Positions 22,661 through 33,466 of a stretch of DNA of 64,000 bases are shown one piece after another. The notes beneath the pieces were generated by a model. It had not been told where the DNA came from. It saw nothing but the letters and a program-made list of their open reading frames with translations, and made no database searches. The DNA lies in contig NC_092809.1 in NCBI RefSeq assembly GCF_040954645.1, forward strand, positions 134,529,914 through 134,593,913, in the 5' to 3' direction. Positions within the stretch are counted from its first letter, which is position 1; each line of letters starts with the position of its first letter. Position numbers and translations under genes: made by a program. The stretch is from Diabrotica undecimpunctata. Taxonomy: Eukaryota; Arthropoda; Insecta; Coleoptera; Chrysomelidae.

Positions 22661-23410
22661 ATCAGTCTTTCAGGCAAAGATCTTTGTAATTCTTGTATGT
22701 GCTCAGAAGGTAATAGATAGAGCTTGCTCAATCAGGACCATCTCTATCTGCTCTGACAGTTAAGCAGCTCTAAGGGCTTTGGAAGAGCCCTTAGACGTCA
22801 GCTCTAAGTTGGTTGTTGAGTGCAAGGGAGCACTTGCTGATCTTGCTTGGACTAATACGGTTAACCTGGTATGGGTACCGGAATACACAGGCGTAGAAGG
22901 GAACGAACGGGCTGACGAATTGGCACGACAGGGCCATTCACTCAGCAGGTGGGATCCGAAACTGTGATTGTAGTGCCCTTAAGTACTGGTCAGGGTAGTC
23001 TCAGAGGGCTTTTTCTGCGGAGGTTCCGGGATTCCTGGTGGAGTTTGGAGGTATGAGACAGACTAGGCTCCACATAATGGGGCCATCCAAAAGTCTTACA
23101 GCCCAACTTCTCCTTCTAGACCGTAGAATGTGCTCTCTGGTGATCAGTATGCTAACAGGAAACTGTAGACTTAGGCGGCACTTCATCTGCTTGGATTGGC
23201 GAAAAGCCCACAATGCCGCCTCACATGCCCTTGTTAAGTGCCCGGCACTGGCCTATCAGACGTGGCGGATCCTGGGATCGATCTTTATACAACCGAGCCA
23301 AATGAGGTAGTTATCCTTAAAGAGACTTATAGCTTTCTGTGAGGTCACAAGGCTACTAAAGGATTAGATGTTCAGAACGGTAGGAAGGGCTCAGTCCCTT
23401 GGAGATCAAT
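22661..23410 (+). pseudogene. LINE RNase H domain and C-terminal tail
   Basis: Reads FQAKIFVILVCAQKVIDRAC, ISICSDS, AALRALEEPLDVSSKLVVEC and VNLVWVPEYTGVEGNERADE ending LARQGHS. This is an RNase H domain (E of the Ala-Glu position appears as AK; the ICSDS Asp and the later Asp of N-E-x-A-D are present). Downstream IMGPSKSLTAQLLLLDRRMC, LTGNCRLRRHF and ALVKCPALAYQTWRILG form the degenerate C-x-x-C...H...C zinc-knuckle-like tail. The protein C-terminus of a LINE with RNase H (Jockey/LOA/R1-like group), 5'-truncated, with stops at about 22,965. Its local GC content is higher than its surroundings, suggesting a fairly recent arrival. Confidence 0.75.
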
Positions 23411-23754
23411 TTTAATTTATAAAATCTAAAAAAAAAATGATGAAACTAAAAAATATTATATTTTTATATGGGTGCAGACTGTGGATATCATGTATTTTCA
23501 ATTTTCATATGTGGTCCATATGTATAGAATAAATTCATTATTAGCGTTATTATGTGCTATGTGAAAAAGGCTAAAGCAGGTCGATTTTTATTCTTAAGTT
23601 GACAATCTACAGATTGAAAATATTATCCCCCTTCAGCACCTATTTGAATTATAAGCACTCCCTCGAAAATTTTAAATGACAAAAGGGGTCGCGTGGCACC
23701 TTAATAGAAAGGGATCTTAGTCCTGTGTTTAGAAATTTAAATAACGGAGGCGAT

Positions 23755-23860
23755 TTTGGAATTCTTGTACAACATTTTGTATGACCTCTAGGCTTATTTT
23801 GTTAATTTCTTTCGTTATCCTAACTTTTAAATCAGCAATATTGCCTGGTCTATTAAAATA
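23755..23860 (-). pseudogene. Mariner transposase C-terminal fragment (inverted copy)
   Basis: Minus strand: IADLKVRITKEINKISLEVI followed by QNVVQEFQNRLRYL. It matches the segment at 25,140 nearly residue for residue. This is the usual C-terminal helix region of mariner-like enzymes ('IxxINxITPExLxNVxxxxxxRL'). Confidence 0.7.
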
Positions 23861-24029
23861 TACTTTAGAAATAATCAGGTATTTTCGTATCTGTTCTGCT
23901 AAACATTAGGGAAAAAACTTTGAAGATAATAAAATATTAGTCAAAAACTCAAATAAACCATTGATATGAATCTAGTAGGCTGCTGTCATTTAGGTATTTA
24001 AATTTGGTAAACGACGTAAACTGCGAAAC

Positions 24030-24730
24030 TTATCAACAAGTTTCGCAGTCTACAGTTAGCAAAATTGAAAAGAAGTTTCGGTATATTGTACATGTCAAAA
24101 ATATTGAAAAACCAAATAAAAATGTTAAATTTACTGATGAAAAGAGTTAGGTGTAGAGTAAATCCTCACTTGATATGTGAGAGTTATACGCAATATCCTA
24201 AATAAGTTAACGTTTGGGTTGGTATCATTAACAATAAAATTATTGGTCCTTATTTTTTTTAAAGGCACAGCAAGTTGATGGTGAGGTTTATCTAGATTTT
24301 ATAATTAACTTTTTAGTGTCTACATAACGAGGATTTTTCCTGATGTTAATCATTAAAATGAGATAGTTCTATCTATTTACTACCAACAAGACGGAGCTCC
24401 ACCGCATTTTGTACGTATAGTTAGAAATTATTTAAACGAGGTTTGTCCCAATAGGTGGATTAGAAGACGTGGAACGATCGAATGACCCGCTAGATCCCCC
24501 GATTTGACTCCTCTCGATTATTTCCTATGGGGTTATTTAAAATCTAAAGTATATGTTAATAGACCAAACAGTATTATTAGAATTAAACGGACATTTATCC
24601 AACAAATAAGGATGATTTACTAAGTCATGTAATTACTTTCAACTTGAAGGACCACCCACTGGCGTGGGAAATAAAAACACAAGCAGTTTAAACAATTCGT
24701 AGTTTAATAACTGAATGTTACTACAACGAA
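24030..24730 (+). pseudogene. Mariner-like transposase central region
   Basis: Across many stops: QSTVSKIEKKFRYIVHVKNI, KFTDEKS, VNVWVGIINNKIIGP-like GWYH, DGEVYLDFIINFLV, IVLYYQQDGAPPHFVRI (YYQQDGAPPHF, second catalytic Asp), VRNYLNEV and PARSPDLTPLDYFLWGYLKS in shifted frames (third catalytic Asp in LTPLD). Both D-positions are readable once frameshifts are allowed. Non-functional. Confidence 0.75.
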
Positions 24731-25139
24731 GTTAATATCTAGCCAAAGTTTTAGCGCAAGTTAAACAACGCAAACAATAACTAAAATGCGAGAGTTAAAA
24801 CTCTAAACAAGAAGCGACCAGCTCAGCTGGAAGACAATTTTATACTTACTTAAAATTCCGACTGCAATGCCTGACTAATGCCAAGGGATTTGCTGGGGAC
24901 GGGAACAACTTCGATATTTCTATACCGAGGTAGGTAAAACCCACCTTTTGAATTCTTTTGAACAGGGAAATTTTGGGAATTGGTCAAAAAAGTGTTAGTC
25001 TGTTAGTAAAAATATCTTTTGAATACATTTTCGGCTTTTATTAGAATTTGCTGGAGAATATTCATTCAGGTAGAATTTAAGACGTGTAAGTTAATTGCTA
25101 CCAGTGGCGTAGCAACTCTTGGATACATTTCTTACAGAA

Positions 25140-25290
25140 ATTTATCCAAGTGTTGCTAATTTAAAAGTTAAGATAACGGAAGAAATTAACAAAATAACCC
25201 CAGAGGCCATACAAAATGTTGTACAATTTCAAAATTGCCTGGGTTATTGTCAAGAAGTGAATGGTGGGCATTTTGAACTTTTGATTTAAT
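25140..25290 (+). pseudogene. Mariner transposase C-terminal fragment
   Basis: PSVANLKVKITEEINKITPE then AIQNVVQ and CQEVNGGHFELL. G-G-H-(F/I)-E is the near-terminal motif of these transposases. It may be the true C-terminus of the relic at 24,030-24,730, separated by about 400 bp of unrelated sequence. Confidence 0.7.
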
Positions 25291-25829
25291 TGTAAAGTAC
25301 ATTGAAAAATACATTCTTAATATTAAGCGATATTATTATCTTCATTCAACCTAAAGTTTTGTGCTAGAGAGATTATCAAAATCTTACATCTTAAAAATCA
25401 ATTTTCTCTAATATGATTGCACCAAACTTAAAAAACTTTATATTGCTGAATAGAGTCTCAAAATCCCTTTCTAACAAGGTGCCATACGACCTCCTCTGTT
25501 ATTTAAAATTTTCTAGGATGTGCTTATAATTCAAAGGGGGTGCTGAATGGGTCTAATATTTTCATAGTGTAGATTGTCAATTTAAAAATACAAATCAACC
25601 TGTTTCAGGTTTTTTTCACATAGTACATAATAACGCTAAAATTTATTTCATACATATGGACAGCATGGTTATATTTTCACGTCTCTCTTGCATAATCTTG
25701 ATTTTTTTCAACCTACTTTAGTGATGAAATTTGGAGGATGACCGGCAACACCGCTTCAAAAATTTATATTTAGCATATGTTTAACCTTTAAATTTACTGT
25801 TTTTTTTAGAAAATTTATAATAGAATCCT

Positions 25830-26087
25830 AATTACTTATCGTTTGATCAAGTTCTCTGATAATACGTTTTGAAAAGTCTAACTGAATGTTTGCGATTTCT
25901 GCTTCGGCATGGTCAGCTACAAAATTATCAGGTATTTCAGTAGTTGCGTCAAAGAAGCTGGTACTGTCATCACTTTCCACATACTTTACCACTTTATCAC
26001 TAGATTTTATGTCCAAAGGTACTTTCTTCTCAGTTATTATCCTAATTAAATCAATTTTATTTTCTTTATTCAATTTCTTCTTCTTCA
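25830..26087 (-). CDS. Hypothetical terminal exon, function unknown
   Basis: An open stretch of 86 codons (LKKKKLNKENKIDLIRIITE ... DNFVADHAEAEIANIQLDFS ... RELDQTISN, stop). On the minus strand it is preceded by TTGATTTCTTCTAG, a good acceptor, at about 26,088-26,101. The protein is lysine-rich at the start and acidic in the middle. I recognise no domain. No AATAAA is seen close downstream. It could be the last exon of a host gene, a transposon C-terminus, or chance in AT-rich DNA; no stops over 86 codons slightly favours coding. Confidence 0.3.
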
Positions 26088-26420
26088 ACTAGAAGAAATC
26101 AAGGCGTAGAAAAAAGATCATCTGTTCCTGTGCCGTGAAACAAAAAACATCAAAGTCGAGTATTTTATATATCGAAAGGTTTAATCGAAGTGTTAAGTTT
26201 GTGTTGAGAAAGAAACTAATCTTATTTATCGAAAGTGTTTAATTTAAAAGAAAAGTGGAAGCAGTTTTGATTTCTTGTTCGCTGACTTTGACGAGACTTA
26301 ATAATAACAGCATCTGTAAGTACAATTAATTTATTCTTGCATTGGGAGAACTCAGTATCCAGAGGGTAGAGATGTTTGTTTCGGTACGAAAGATCTATGT
26401 TAGGTATTTGGAACAGATCT
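26088..26420. other. Short intergenic stretch
   Basis: No feature recognised beyond the possible acceptor at its left edge. Confidence 0.35.
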
Positions 26421-26912
26421 AAAGGTGGGTACACATATGCGAGCCGAACGGTATACGTACCGTACGCGTACAGATCCTTGAAAAATATTCTACATCGTAC
26501 TGATCGCATACTTATCTCGATCCATGGAAAGCGACAAACCAACAACGAACACACATGTGCGAAATGATTCATTTTATTTATAATTTGGGTACTGATTTAT
26601 GTTCCTGTTTTTGCTTGTTTAACAAAAATAAAAATATGTACAATAATCAGTTTACTATTTTCTCACGTCTCTCTAGGAAGGAACACGTCATTCACATAAT
26701 GTCGATTTGATGACACAATAAAAATGTTCGCTGCGTCTAGTAAGCGCCGTCCAAACTGAAAGACGAGCTTCCTTTGAAGTCGTGAAATAAACCGCAACAA
26801 TTTGGTTCGCGACGAGTCACGATGAAACAGTACGCAAGCGGTTTTTTCTGCCGTACACATTACCGAATATAGCGTTCGCATACCGTTTGGCTCGTATATG
26901 TGTACCGACCTT
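26421..26912. mobile_element. Non-autonomous TIR element, about 490 bp
   Basis: Left end AAAGGTGGGTACACATATGC...GAGCCGAACGGTA (26,421-26,457) matches the reverse complement of the right end (26,878-26,914, AAGGTCGGTACACATATACG...GAGCCAAACGGTA) at about 33 of 36 positions. The interior has no transposase signature; an open 72-codon stretch on the minus strand is not recognisable. Target duplication is not clear (flanks TCT/AAG), so I leave the superfamily open. Confidence 0.7.
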
Positions 26913-28179
26913 AAGACATGCGGTTAGCGAACGAGTTCTACACGAGCATACAGGGCATGATTTTAATCAATATCTCACAGAAAAATTTTTAAAACGGAAC
27001 GTTAATAAATTTTAGTAAGTTTTTTTAATTGTTTATAAGCTGAAAAAATTAATATAGGCAATTAAATTAAAGGGATTAAATTTGGACTGCACAGTTTTTT
27101 TTTTCAAATTTGTCAGAGTAGGGCATATAGATATGCATATTTGGTATTAATTTTTTGTATATGAAATTAATTTTTTGCAAGGTATTTGATCAATATATTT
27201 GAATAATTTTTATTTAATATTTATTTTATTTTAATTTTAATACTATTAGAAGGTAAACGTATTTCAAAACCGACAGAATACCCAGAGATAAAATTTAAAC
27301 AATGGGATTAAAATTTGGCATCCATAATTAAAGTTTTTGCAATATATTTGAAAAGAATATTATTTAAATTAATTAATACTTTTTCATCAATTTATTTAAC
27401 TTGAACATAAATAATAACTGCTTTTTTTAAATTAGCTCAAAGAACAATATCATATTAACATATATACAATATATTATAATATTTGTATTTGGTTTCAAGG
27501 TTTAGACCAATACAACCGGGCTACATGTCACCATAGCTATCAGGTTTTTTCAATTTGCAGGAGCTGGTTTTTAAATTTTTTAGTTACACAGTATCGTACT
27601 TTGCTAAGAAGCCCAATGTACCTACTGTTTGAATTTTACAGAAATATTTAGGCGAAAATAAGTAATATTATTCAGCAATAATACTTGACTTATCCTTTTC
27701 TCAAATAGGTCAAGAATAATAATAAAAAAATTAAAATATTTAAAAATAACTAAAACATCGATTTTTTTTTCTACTTTCCTTGCTTACTATTTCAAAACAG
27801 TTCATTTCATACCAAAGTCGTACAAAAATAAAATAGCGACAATTAAATTATCTATAAGATACCGTTGGTTGGAAATAATGTTCTAAAAGAGAGCTTTTGA
27901 CAAAAGGAGAAGAACAAGCCTTTTCTTATTCAATGTTTCTCAACCACTTAGATTACACCTAGGACCTTCATAATTTGTCTAGAAAATATTTAAACAGTCC
28001 TCTAATTTTCTTTAACTTCAGTTTAACAGATACCGCATAATAATTTTGCAATCAAAAGTTTTGTGAAAAACTTGATTTTTTTTAAATCTTACACAACAAT
28101 TATTACACATAGAAGTTTACCAATTTTTTCACTTATAACAACGTACTTAAGGTATCTAACATACTCTATGAAATTTCTT
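26913..28179. other. AT-rich intergenic
   Basis: Low-complexity A/T sequence; no coding or repeat structure found. The sequence directly right of 26,912 has GCGGTTAGCGAACGAG, faintly like the neighbouring element, not interpretable. Confidence 0.4.
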
Positions 28180-29062
28180 GGTAAGTTATTGTATTGTCAA
28201 AGATTAAATTCTTAGAAGTTAACCACATTGCAATTGTGGTTATCATCTTTCCTCCATTGAGTAGTTGGTAAACGTTCAACCATTGATCATAAACCATGGG
28301 TGGTTTATAATCAATGGTTCAACTAATCTAGAGTGGTAACTTGCATTGTCCATCACAATAACTGAATTTTTAGGTATGAATTCAATCATCTGTTCGAAAT
28401 ATTCTTCAAACACGTCTCCGTTTATCTCTTCGTGATAATCACAGGTCTTTTTTGATTCAAACAAAAATAAACCCTCCTTAAGAAATCCATTCATACTACC
28501 TATATGGCTAACAATTATTCGTCGACCTTTACCTGTTGGTTTCTTGAAACCAGTTGAATATTCTTCCAGAAATGCTTGTCGACATGTTTTTATAGTTTTG
28601 TCTTTCCAAACTCTCCCTACAGTATGCCCTTCATTAACCCACGATTTGTCTAAATGATAAATGTTCTTATTTTCTGTCCTCATTTTTTTTTATTTTTCTG
28701 AGGTAGTCTTGTCTCCAACACGCAATTTCTTCGGAATCGATAAGCATTGACTGTCTGCCATCTTTTTCATACTTAAAGTTTAACTCATGCAAAACTTTCC
28801 AAAGTTTGTCTCTACTTATTATGGGTAAATCGGGATCATCGGTAATGGCTTGTAAAACTTTTTCTAAAGTTGGTATTTGTTTGTTAAAAAAAAATGAGTG
28901 GACCATTCTACGAATTGCATTTTTAAAAAATTCATCCACATTCTCTTTCGACAATTTTGGTATTCCTGTTTTCGGTTTGCTTGGGGTTATATCAGTTTAT
29001 ATATATACAGTTGACCTTGAATATCCCATTACTTTAGACAAAATTTCAACTATACTATCAAC
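28180..29062 (-). pseudogene. IS630-type transposase (HTH + DDE_3)
   Basis: N-terminal helix-turn-helix: INTVDSIVEILSKVMGYSRS then TVYIY. After a stop/shift near 28,990: KTGIPKLSKENVDEFFKNAI, then IPTLEKVLQAITDDPDLPII and LWKVLHELNFKYEKDG. A shift in an A-run at about 28,675 leads to YHLDKSWVNEGHTVGRVWKD (first catalytic Asp in HLD), GKGRRIIVSHIGS, YHEEINGDVFEEYFEQM and SVIVMDNASYHSR (second Asp in VMDNASYHS). A further shift gives WLTSKNLIFDN. The third acidic motif and C-terminus are missing. It is a relative of the enzymes at 44,415-47,420 and the exon at 58,000. Confidence 0.85.
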
Positions 29063-30059
29063 AGTATTAATAAGTAACTAGCTGAACGTGCGGCTGTCTG
29101 AGCGGTACTCGCTAGTACCTAAGCCATCTCTTTGCCTTCAAAATGCAGGAAAATATGCATTAGTTTCCTCTATGTTCGCGCTCCCCAAAAACGCCGGTAT
29201 ATTTATTTGGTCTTTTTAGCATTTGAACAATGTTGTTAGCAGCTTACTGTTTTTTATTGGGAATATGCCACAATTTTACTTTACAATAAGTGTAATATAA
29301 CATTTTGATTTCCATTTCGGAAATCGTTTTATATAAATAAAATTTATTAATGATTCGTATTTTAAGTACGATTTCCGAATTAAAAATATAAACATCAAAA
29401 TAAGCTTATTTTAAAGTCAGATTGTGCCTTATTTCCAATGAAAATAATAAACTGCATATAACGCCACAATTGAAAATAAACTTCATACCAAATTATTTGG
29501 CAACATCTCGTGTCGCGTGGTCAAAGCACCAAATCAAAGTAGGGACACAGGTAAGAGTAGAGGTGGGACGTTGATGTTTTTATCGTTAAGAGCGTAGGCG
29601 CAAAATTTCGTGCCAATGCTTTTTAAATCCATTTTTTTTTTCGAATCCTGAGAAAAGTAATAAATATTTTTGAAAAATTTAAACGCAGAATGAAAGAATG
29701 CATTATTACCGAGGGCCGAAAATCCCTAAAAACCTCTATTATGTTTATTTTAATAAATTACAGGGGAAAAAAAGAGAAAATTTAGTGATGATTTTGAATT
29801 TCAAATATCTTATTCAAAAAGATTTTTACATGACTGTACCACATCCTTTTACGCTGCCTTCCCTATCTTACAATATCTTGAATTTTGCACTGCTCTCTAA
29901 CGTTTGTATTTCTCACTCTGTCTCTTTTTGTTTTACCCACTATTGTTCTTAGGGTTTTCATCTCGGCAACCCAAAAATAAACTAAACAATACAAATACTT
30001 ACATCTTAAACTAAACAATAAAAAATCGTACTTACATTTACATTACACGTTATTATTAA
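29063..30059. other. Non-coding, nothing assigned
   Basis: A somewhat GC-richer patch near 29,080-29,220 (CGGCTGTCTGAGCGGTACTC) could be the end of an element, but no matching partner was found. The rest is AT-rich. Confidence 0.4.
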
Positions 30060-31552
30060 ATCTCGAATTGTCTAAATTTAAAAATATAAGTTTTTCTACT
30101 TCACTTCTTGTTAACCGTGTTCTTCTTTTATTTAAAATTAAACCAGATTTTGAACATGTGTTCACATTTACAATACTTTATGAATATAGTGGTTAAGTTA
30201 GGATATGCATGGCGATGGTTTTTCCACCATTGTAATGGACTCTCGATACAGGTGTATGTTTAGATGAGTCATATCCAATTAATTCATCAAAAATACATCA
30301 TGGACTTAAGTCATCTTTATCAGTTTCTTTTTCTTGTACTGGTTGATTTTCAATAGTACAACCTTCTTTTTCCTTTTTTATAGAAGTAACCAGCTTCGTA
30401 ATCCTTTCTTTTGTTTTTTTACCTGCATTTTTATCAGAAAATTCCTGCACTTTAAATCGTGAATCTATAAATGTACATAATGACAATGTGCCACTCTGTT
30501 CTATCCCTCTAAATCTTTTTGATAAACCCGATATTAGTAATTGTACTACGTCAGATACTATGGATGTAAGGTTACCGTTTGCTAAAATTTTTTTGCAAGA
30601 TTCTTGCAGGCAGCGTACTATAACAATCACTGAACTACCCTTCAAGTATTTTTGGCAACTCATTGTACTTGTTATTTCTTTAAAAGGCCGTAAAATTTGG
30701 AAAAATTGAGAACAAATAATCCAGTCTTCATTATTTGGATTTGGTCTAAGTCTAAGTCTCTATTAACTAATACGAATGTGGAACGGATTGCCTCTTCTAA
30801 CTAGGTCATTCTTTTTAACATGTAATAGGTAAAGTTCTACCTAGTTTCCACGTCTTGGATTGACCATTTGGGAACTTTGTTATGTTGTAATTAATACTTT
30901 AAAAGCCTTTATGAAGATAAGGTACTTTTTTGAAATGTGCTTTTTGCCGAATTGTCGAAAAACGACAGCATTTAAGTGCGTCCTCCACCAATAAATTTAA
31001 CGTATGAGCAAAACAATTTAAATGTTTTCATTCCAAAACATCTTTAATAGCTTTGACCATATTTGAGGCATTATCAGTTACTGCAAAATTTACTTTTTTT
31101 TAGACACAACTGATTAATAATTTCACTAATTTCAAAAGCGATGTTTTCTGAATTATGGTTTCCAGAAAAATGGCAGCAGCCTAACAAAAAACCGTTTTAA
31201 ATTCTAAATTTTTAGTTAAATATTGTCCTGTTGTATGCGATGTAACTCTCAGTTACTCCAGATGTCCAGAGGTGAGTAGTAATACAGATATTTTCTACTT
31301 CTTTAACAACTTGTGATCTAATAATTTGCTCAGTTTTAATATAACATTCCTTAAGTAATGAACCTGACAATGTTTTTCTTGTTGGCGGTTTATATCCAGG
31401 AATCCACCCTTTTAAAAGCTCGTTCTTCAACTATGGAAAACGGATGAAACGAGTCTTTGCATAGGTTTAATAAATCCATATCTATTTGTTTCTTTTGTTC
31501 TAAACTAATATTTTTATTAATGGAAGTATCCATCACCTTCAAAAATTCAGAT
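30060..31552 (-). pseudogene. hAT transposase (ZBED-like), copy 1
   Basis: Minus strand: MDTSINKNISLEQKKQIDMD, DSFHPFSIVEERAFKRV, then shifted to GWIPGYKPPTRKTLSGSLLK and ENICITTHLWTSGVTESYIA (catalytic Asp region 'LTTDxWTS' changed to TTHLWTS). VTDNASNMVKAIKDVLE with HLNCFAHTLNLLVEDALK is the canonical hAT core. C-terminal: LCTFIDSRFKVQEFSDKNAG ('LDPRFK'), CIFDELIG, HYSGGKTIAMHILT and LNKRRTRLTRSEVEKLIFLN (the 'KRxRLxxxxVEKLxFL' dimerisation tail). Several stops. The 3' third is closely matched by 37,200-37,670 on the opposite strand, with an extra ~75-bp segment there and an extra ~19 bp here. Confidence 0.88.
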
Positions 31553-32309
31553 CAATCGTAAATCGAAACTTATTCATTATTCAGAATACATAGTTATTTT
31601 ATTTTCAACGTCAACCGATATCCCGACTGTCCACTGCCCCAAAAGAGTCGCTTGTAATTTTTAGTTTTGTAGTAGTCTTTCAGATAAACTAATCGTTCTC
31701 GTCGACGTAAAGTGTTCGTTGCTCCTCTGTTTACGTCTACACAAAACCATTGATTATAAACCACACATAGATACCTCACTCTTAGAATAAAACGAATTCA
31801 GTGTTAAACTCCGCCCACTTACACCTCTTTGCCCCTCACGCCTAAGTACTACCAAACTGTATGGTGGCGACATTAATTCAAATCTTTGCCAAGATTGAAA
31901 AATAAATTTGAGTTACCTGCTCTGGCCATTGTCTAGTGAAATAGATGACAATATAAGGATGGCATTCAGCATTTTCACAAATAATTTTAACGTGCTTGTA
32001 ATCTATATTATTGAATTCCGATTTTACTTCAGAAAAAACGCTAAAAATTGATTAATGAAAACAGTAGAGGTTTTCTAAAAATTATTTATTTATCAATACA
32101 CTACAAAAAAAAATAACAAAATATAAAATACATAATACAATTAGCAGTTATAAATTACATCTCATGTAAATTACTTTTTTGTAACTTCAAACAAATTAAT
32201 TTCGAGAATTGATGCAAATTAAAATATTTCAAGCTAATATACAGAATTTATTTCCAGATTTAGTCTATTCACGATTTAACGAGATCTAACGGATCTAACG
32301 AGTTACAAA
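31553..32309. other. Upstream flank of hAT relic
   Basis: A minus-strand ATGGCCAGAGCAG followed by GTAACTC at about 31,917-31,930 resembles a short first exon with donor, possibly belonging to the hAT gene; too short to call. Otherwise AT-rich. Confidence 0.35.
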
Positions 32310-32630
32310 TGCAAAAGTGTTAAGAAGGTTACAATGTTACAAAAGGATTGCGAGGTGATAAAGAACATCAACACAAGAAAGCTGGAATATTTAGGTCACA
32401 TTACCGAAGGTGCGAAATATGAGATATTAGGCTCATAATACAAGGTAAAATTAAGGGTAAAAGATCCATAGGTAGAAGAAGAATTTCCTGGCTGAAAAAC
32501 TTAAGAGAGTGATATAGTTGCAGCTCAATAGATCTTTTTAGAGCAGCCGCCAATAAAGTACGGATAGCTGTGGTGATGGCCAACCTTCGATAGGAGAAGG
32601 AACTTCGACAAGAAGAAGAGGATTTAAATT
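32310..32630 (+). pseudogene. RTE LINE C-terminal fragment with (GAA)n tail
   Basis: EVIKNINTRKLEYLGHITEG, GKIKGKRSIGRRRISWLKNL, DLFRAAANKVRIAVVMANLR, ending CGACAAGAAGAAGAG. Same lineage and same 3' tail type as 10,965-11,386. A stop follows the NLRE block. 5'-truncated. Confidence 0.85.
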
Positions 32631-33466
32631 TTCTTCTGATAGTAACATTGTACTATAAAAAATTGACAATTTATCTAGAAATGGCAATATAGAAGTCAAT
32701 TATATTCTGTACAAAATAAGAAATTGTATAGAGGTGAACTAAAATAAATATGATTTACTGTTCGATCGAATACTTTTTACATTTAAAAATTTTAGGAAAA
32801 AAAATATTTATTATTTCTTGTTCTCAAGAAGTACTTTCATTATTGACAATATCGAAACAATTTATTATTTAAAGTCGAGAACAATTAAAAACCACGTTCA
32901 TATTTATATGAAAGTGCTATAAAAATAAAGGTATATTACTCTTGAGAAGAATTAATATTCTTTAACAAACTTGGTATACGACTCATAATATTTGACATCT
33001 GATTCTTTCATTTTGAGTTTTAGGACTTGCAAGTTTTTATCAATAATACAGTTTCCCCTAAACTAAATAAAAAAGTTTTCCATATGATTCCAAGGTTTTA
33101 AGATATACTGATATTATAAAATTCTTGTTAATATCTTATATTATATCTTGTTAATATCTTATTGTAGATAAAACACATACTTTTGATCTAGCATCATTCT
33201 CTTCCACGCATGAAACTAAAGAAAAATCAGCTATAATTAAGTAAAAACACATGTTATTTTTATGAACGCCCTAGACTCAGTACATTGATATCAAATATAT
33301 ATAAGAATATATATATTTCTAACTATATCAAAGATATAGTTAGAAAAAAGGCGTTTTCATATTTATTTTAAGTACAATTTGTGATGTTTCTGGTTTGTTT
33401 ACTTTTGTGGCTGTCAGTCTGTTGAATTTTTTGATGTTTATTTGTCAAATTTTTACATTTTGAAGT
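32631..33466. other. AT-rich intergenic with one strong hairpin
   Basis: Contains the perfect palindrome at 33,316-33,346. It may include the 3' end of the P-type element, whose terminal repeat I could not define. Confidence 0.4.
33316..33346. other. Perfect 14-bp hairpin
   Basis: TTTCTAACTATATC and GATATAGTTAGAAA separated by AAA. In a transcript this gives a 14-bp stem with a 3-nt loop. It lies about 120 bp beyond the stop codon of the P-type transposase on its 3' side. A terminator-like or transposon-end role is speculation. Confidence 0.6.

Larger units (their letters stand above)
23505..25690. mobile_element. Mariner-derived fold-back structure
   Basis: About 240 bp at 23,505-23,745 recurs inverted at 25,440-25,690 (for example GCGTTATTATGT, GACAATCTACA, GAAAATATTA, GAATTATAAGCAC, GAAAGGGAT in order). 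Just inside each arm is the C-terminal coding end of a mariner transposase: minus at 23,755-23,860 and plus at 25,140-25,290. Between them lies a plus-strand mariner relic (24,030-24,730). The simplest reading is two related mariner copies in inverted orientation, or one element whose 3' end was copied to its 5' side. Confidence 0.6.

Noticed and set aside
31594..31779. Minus-strand 61-codon open frame
   Set aside because: No motif, low length, not in frame with the hAT gene; treated as chance.
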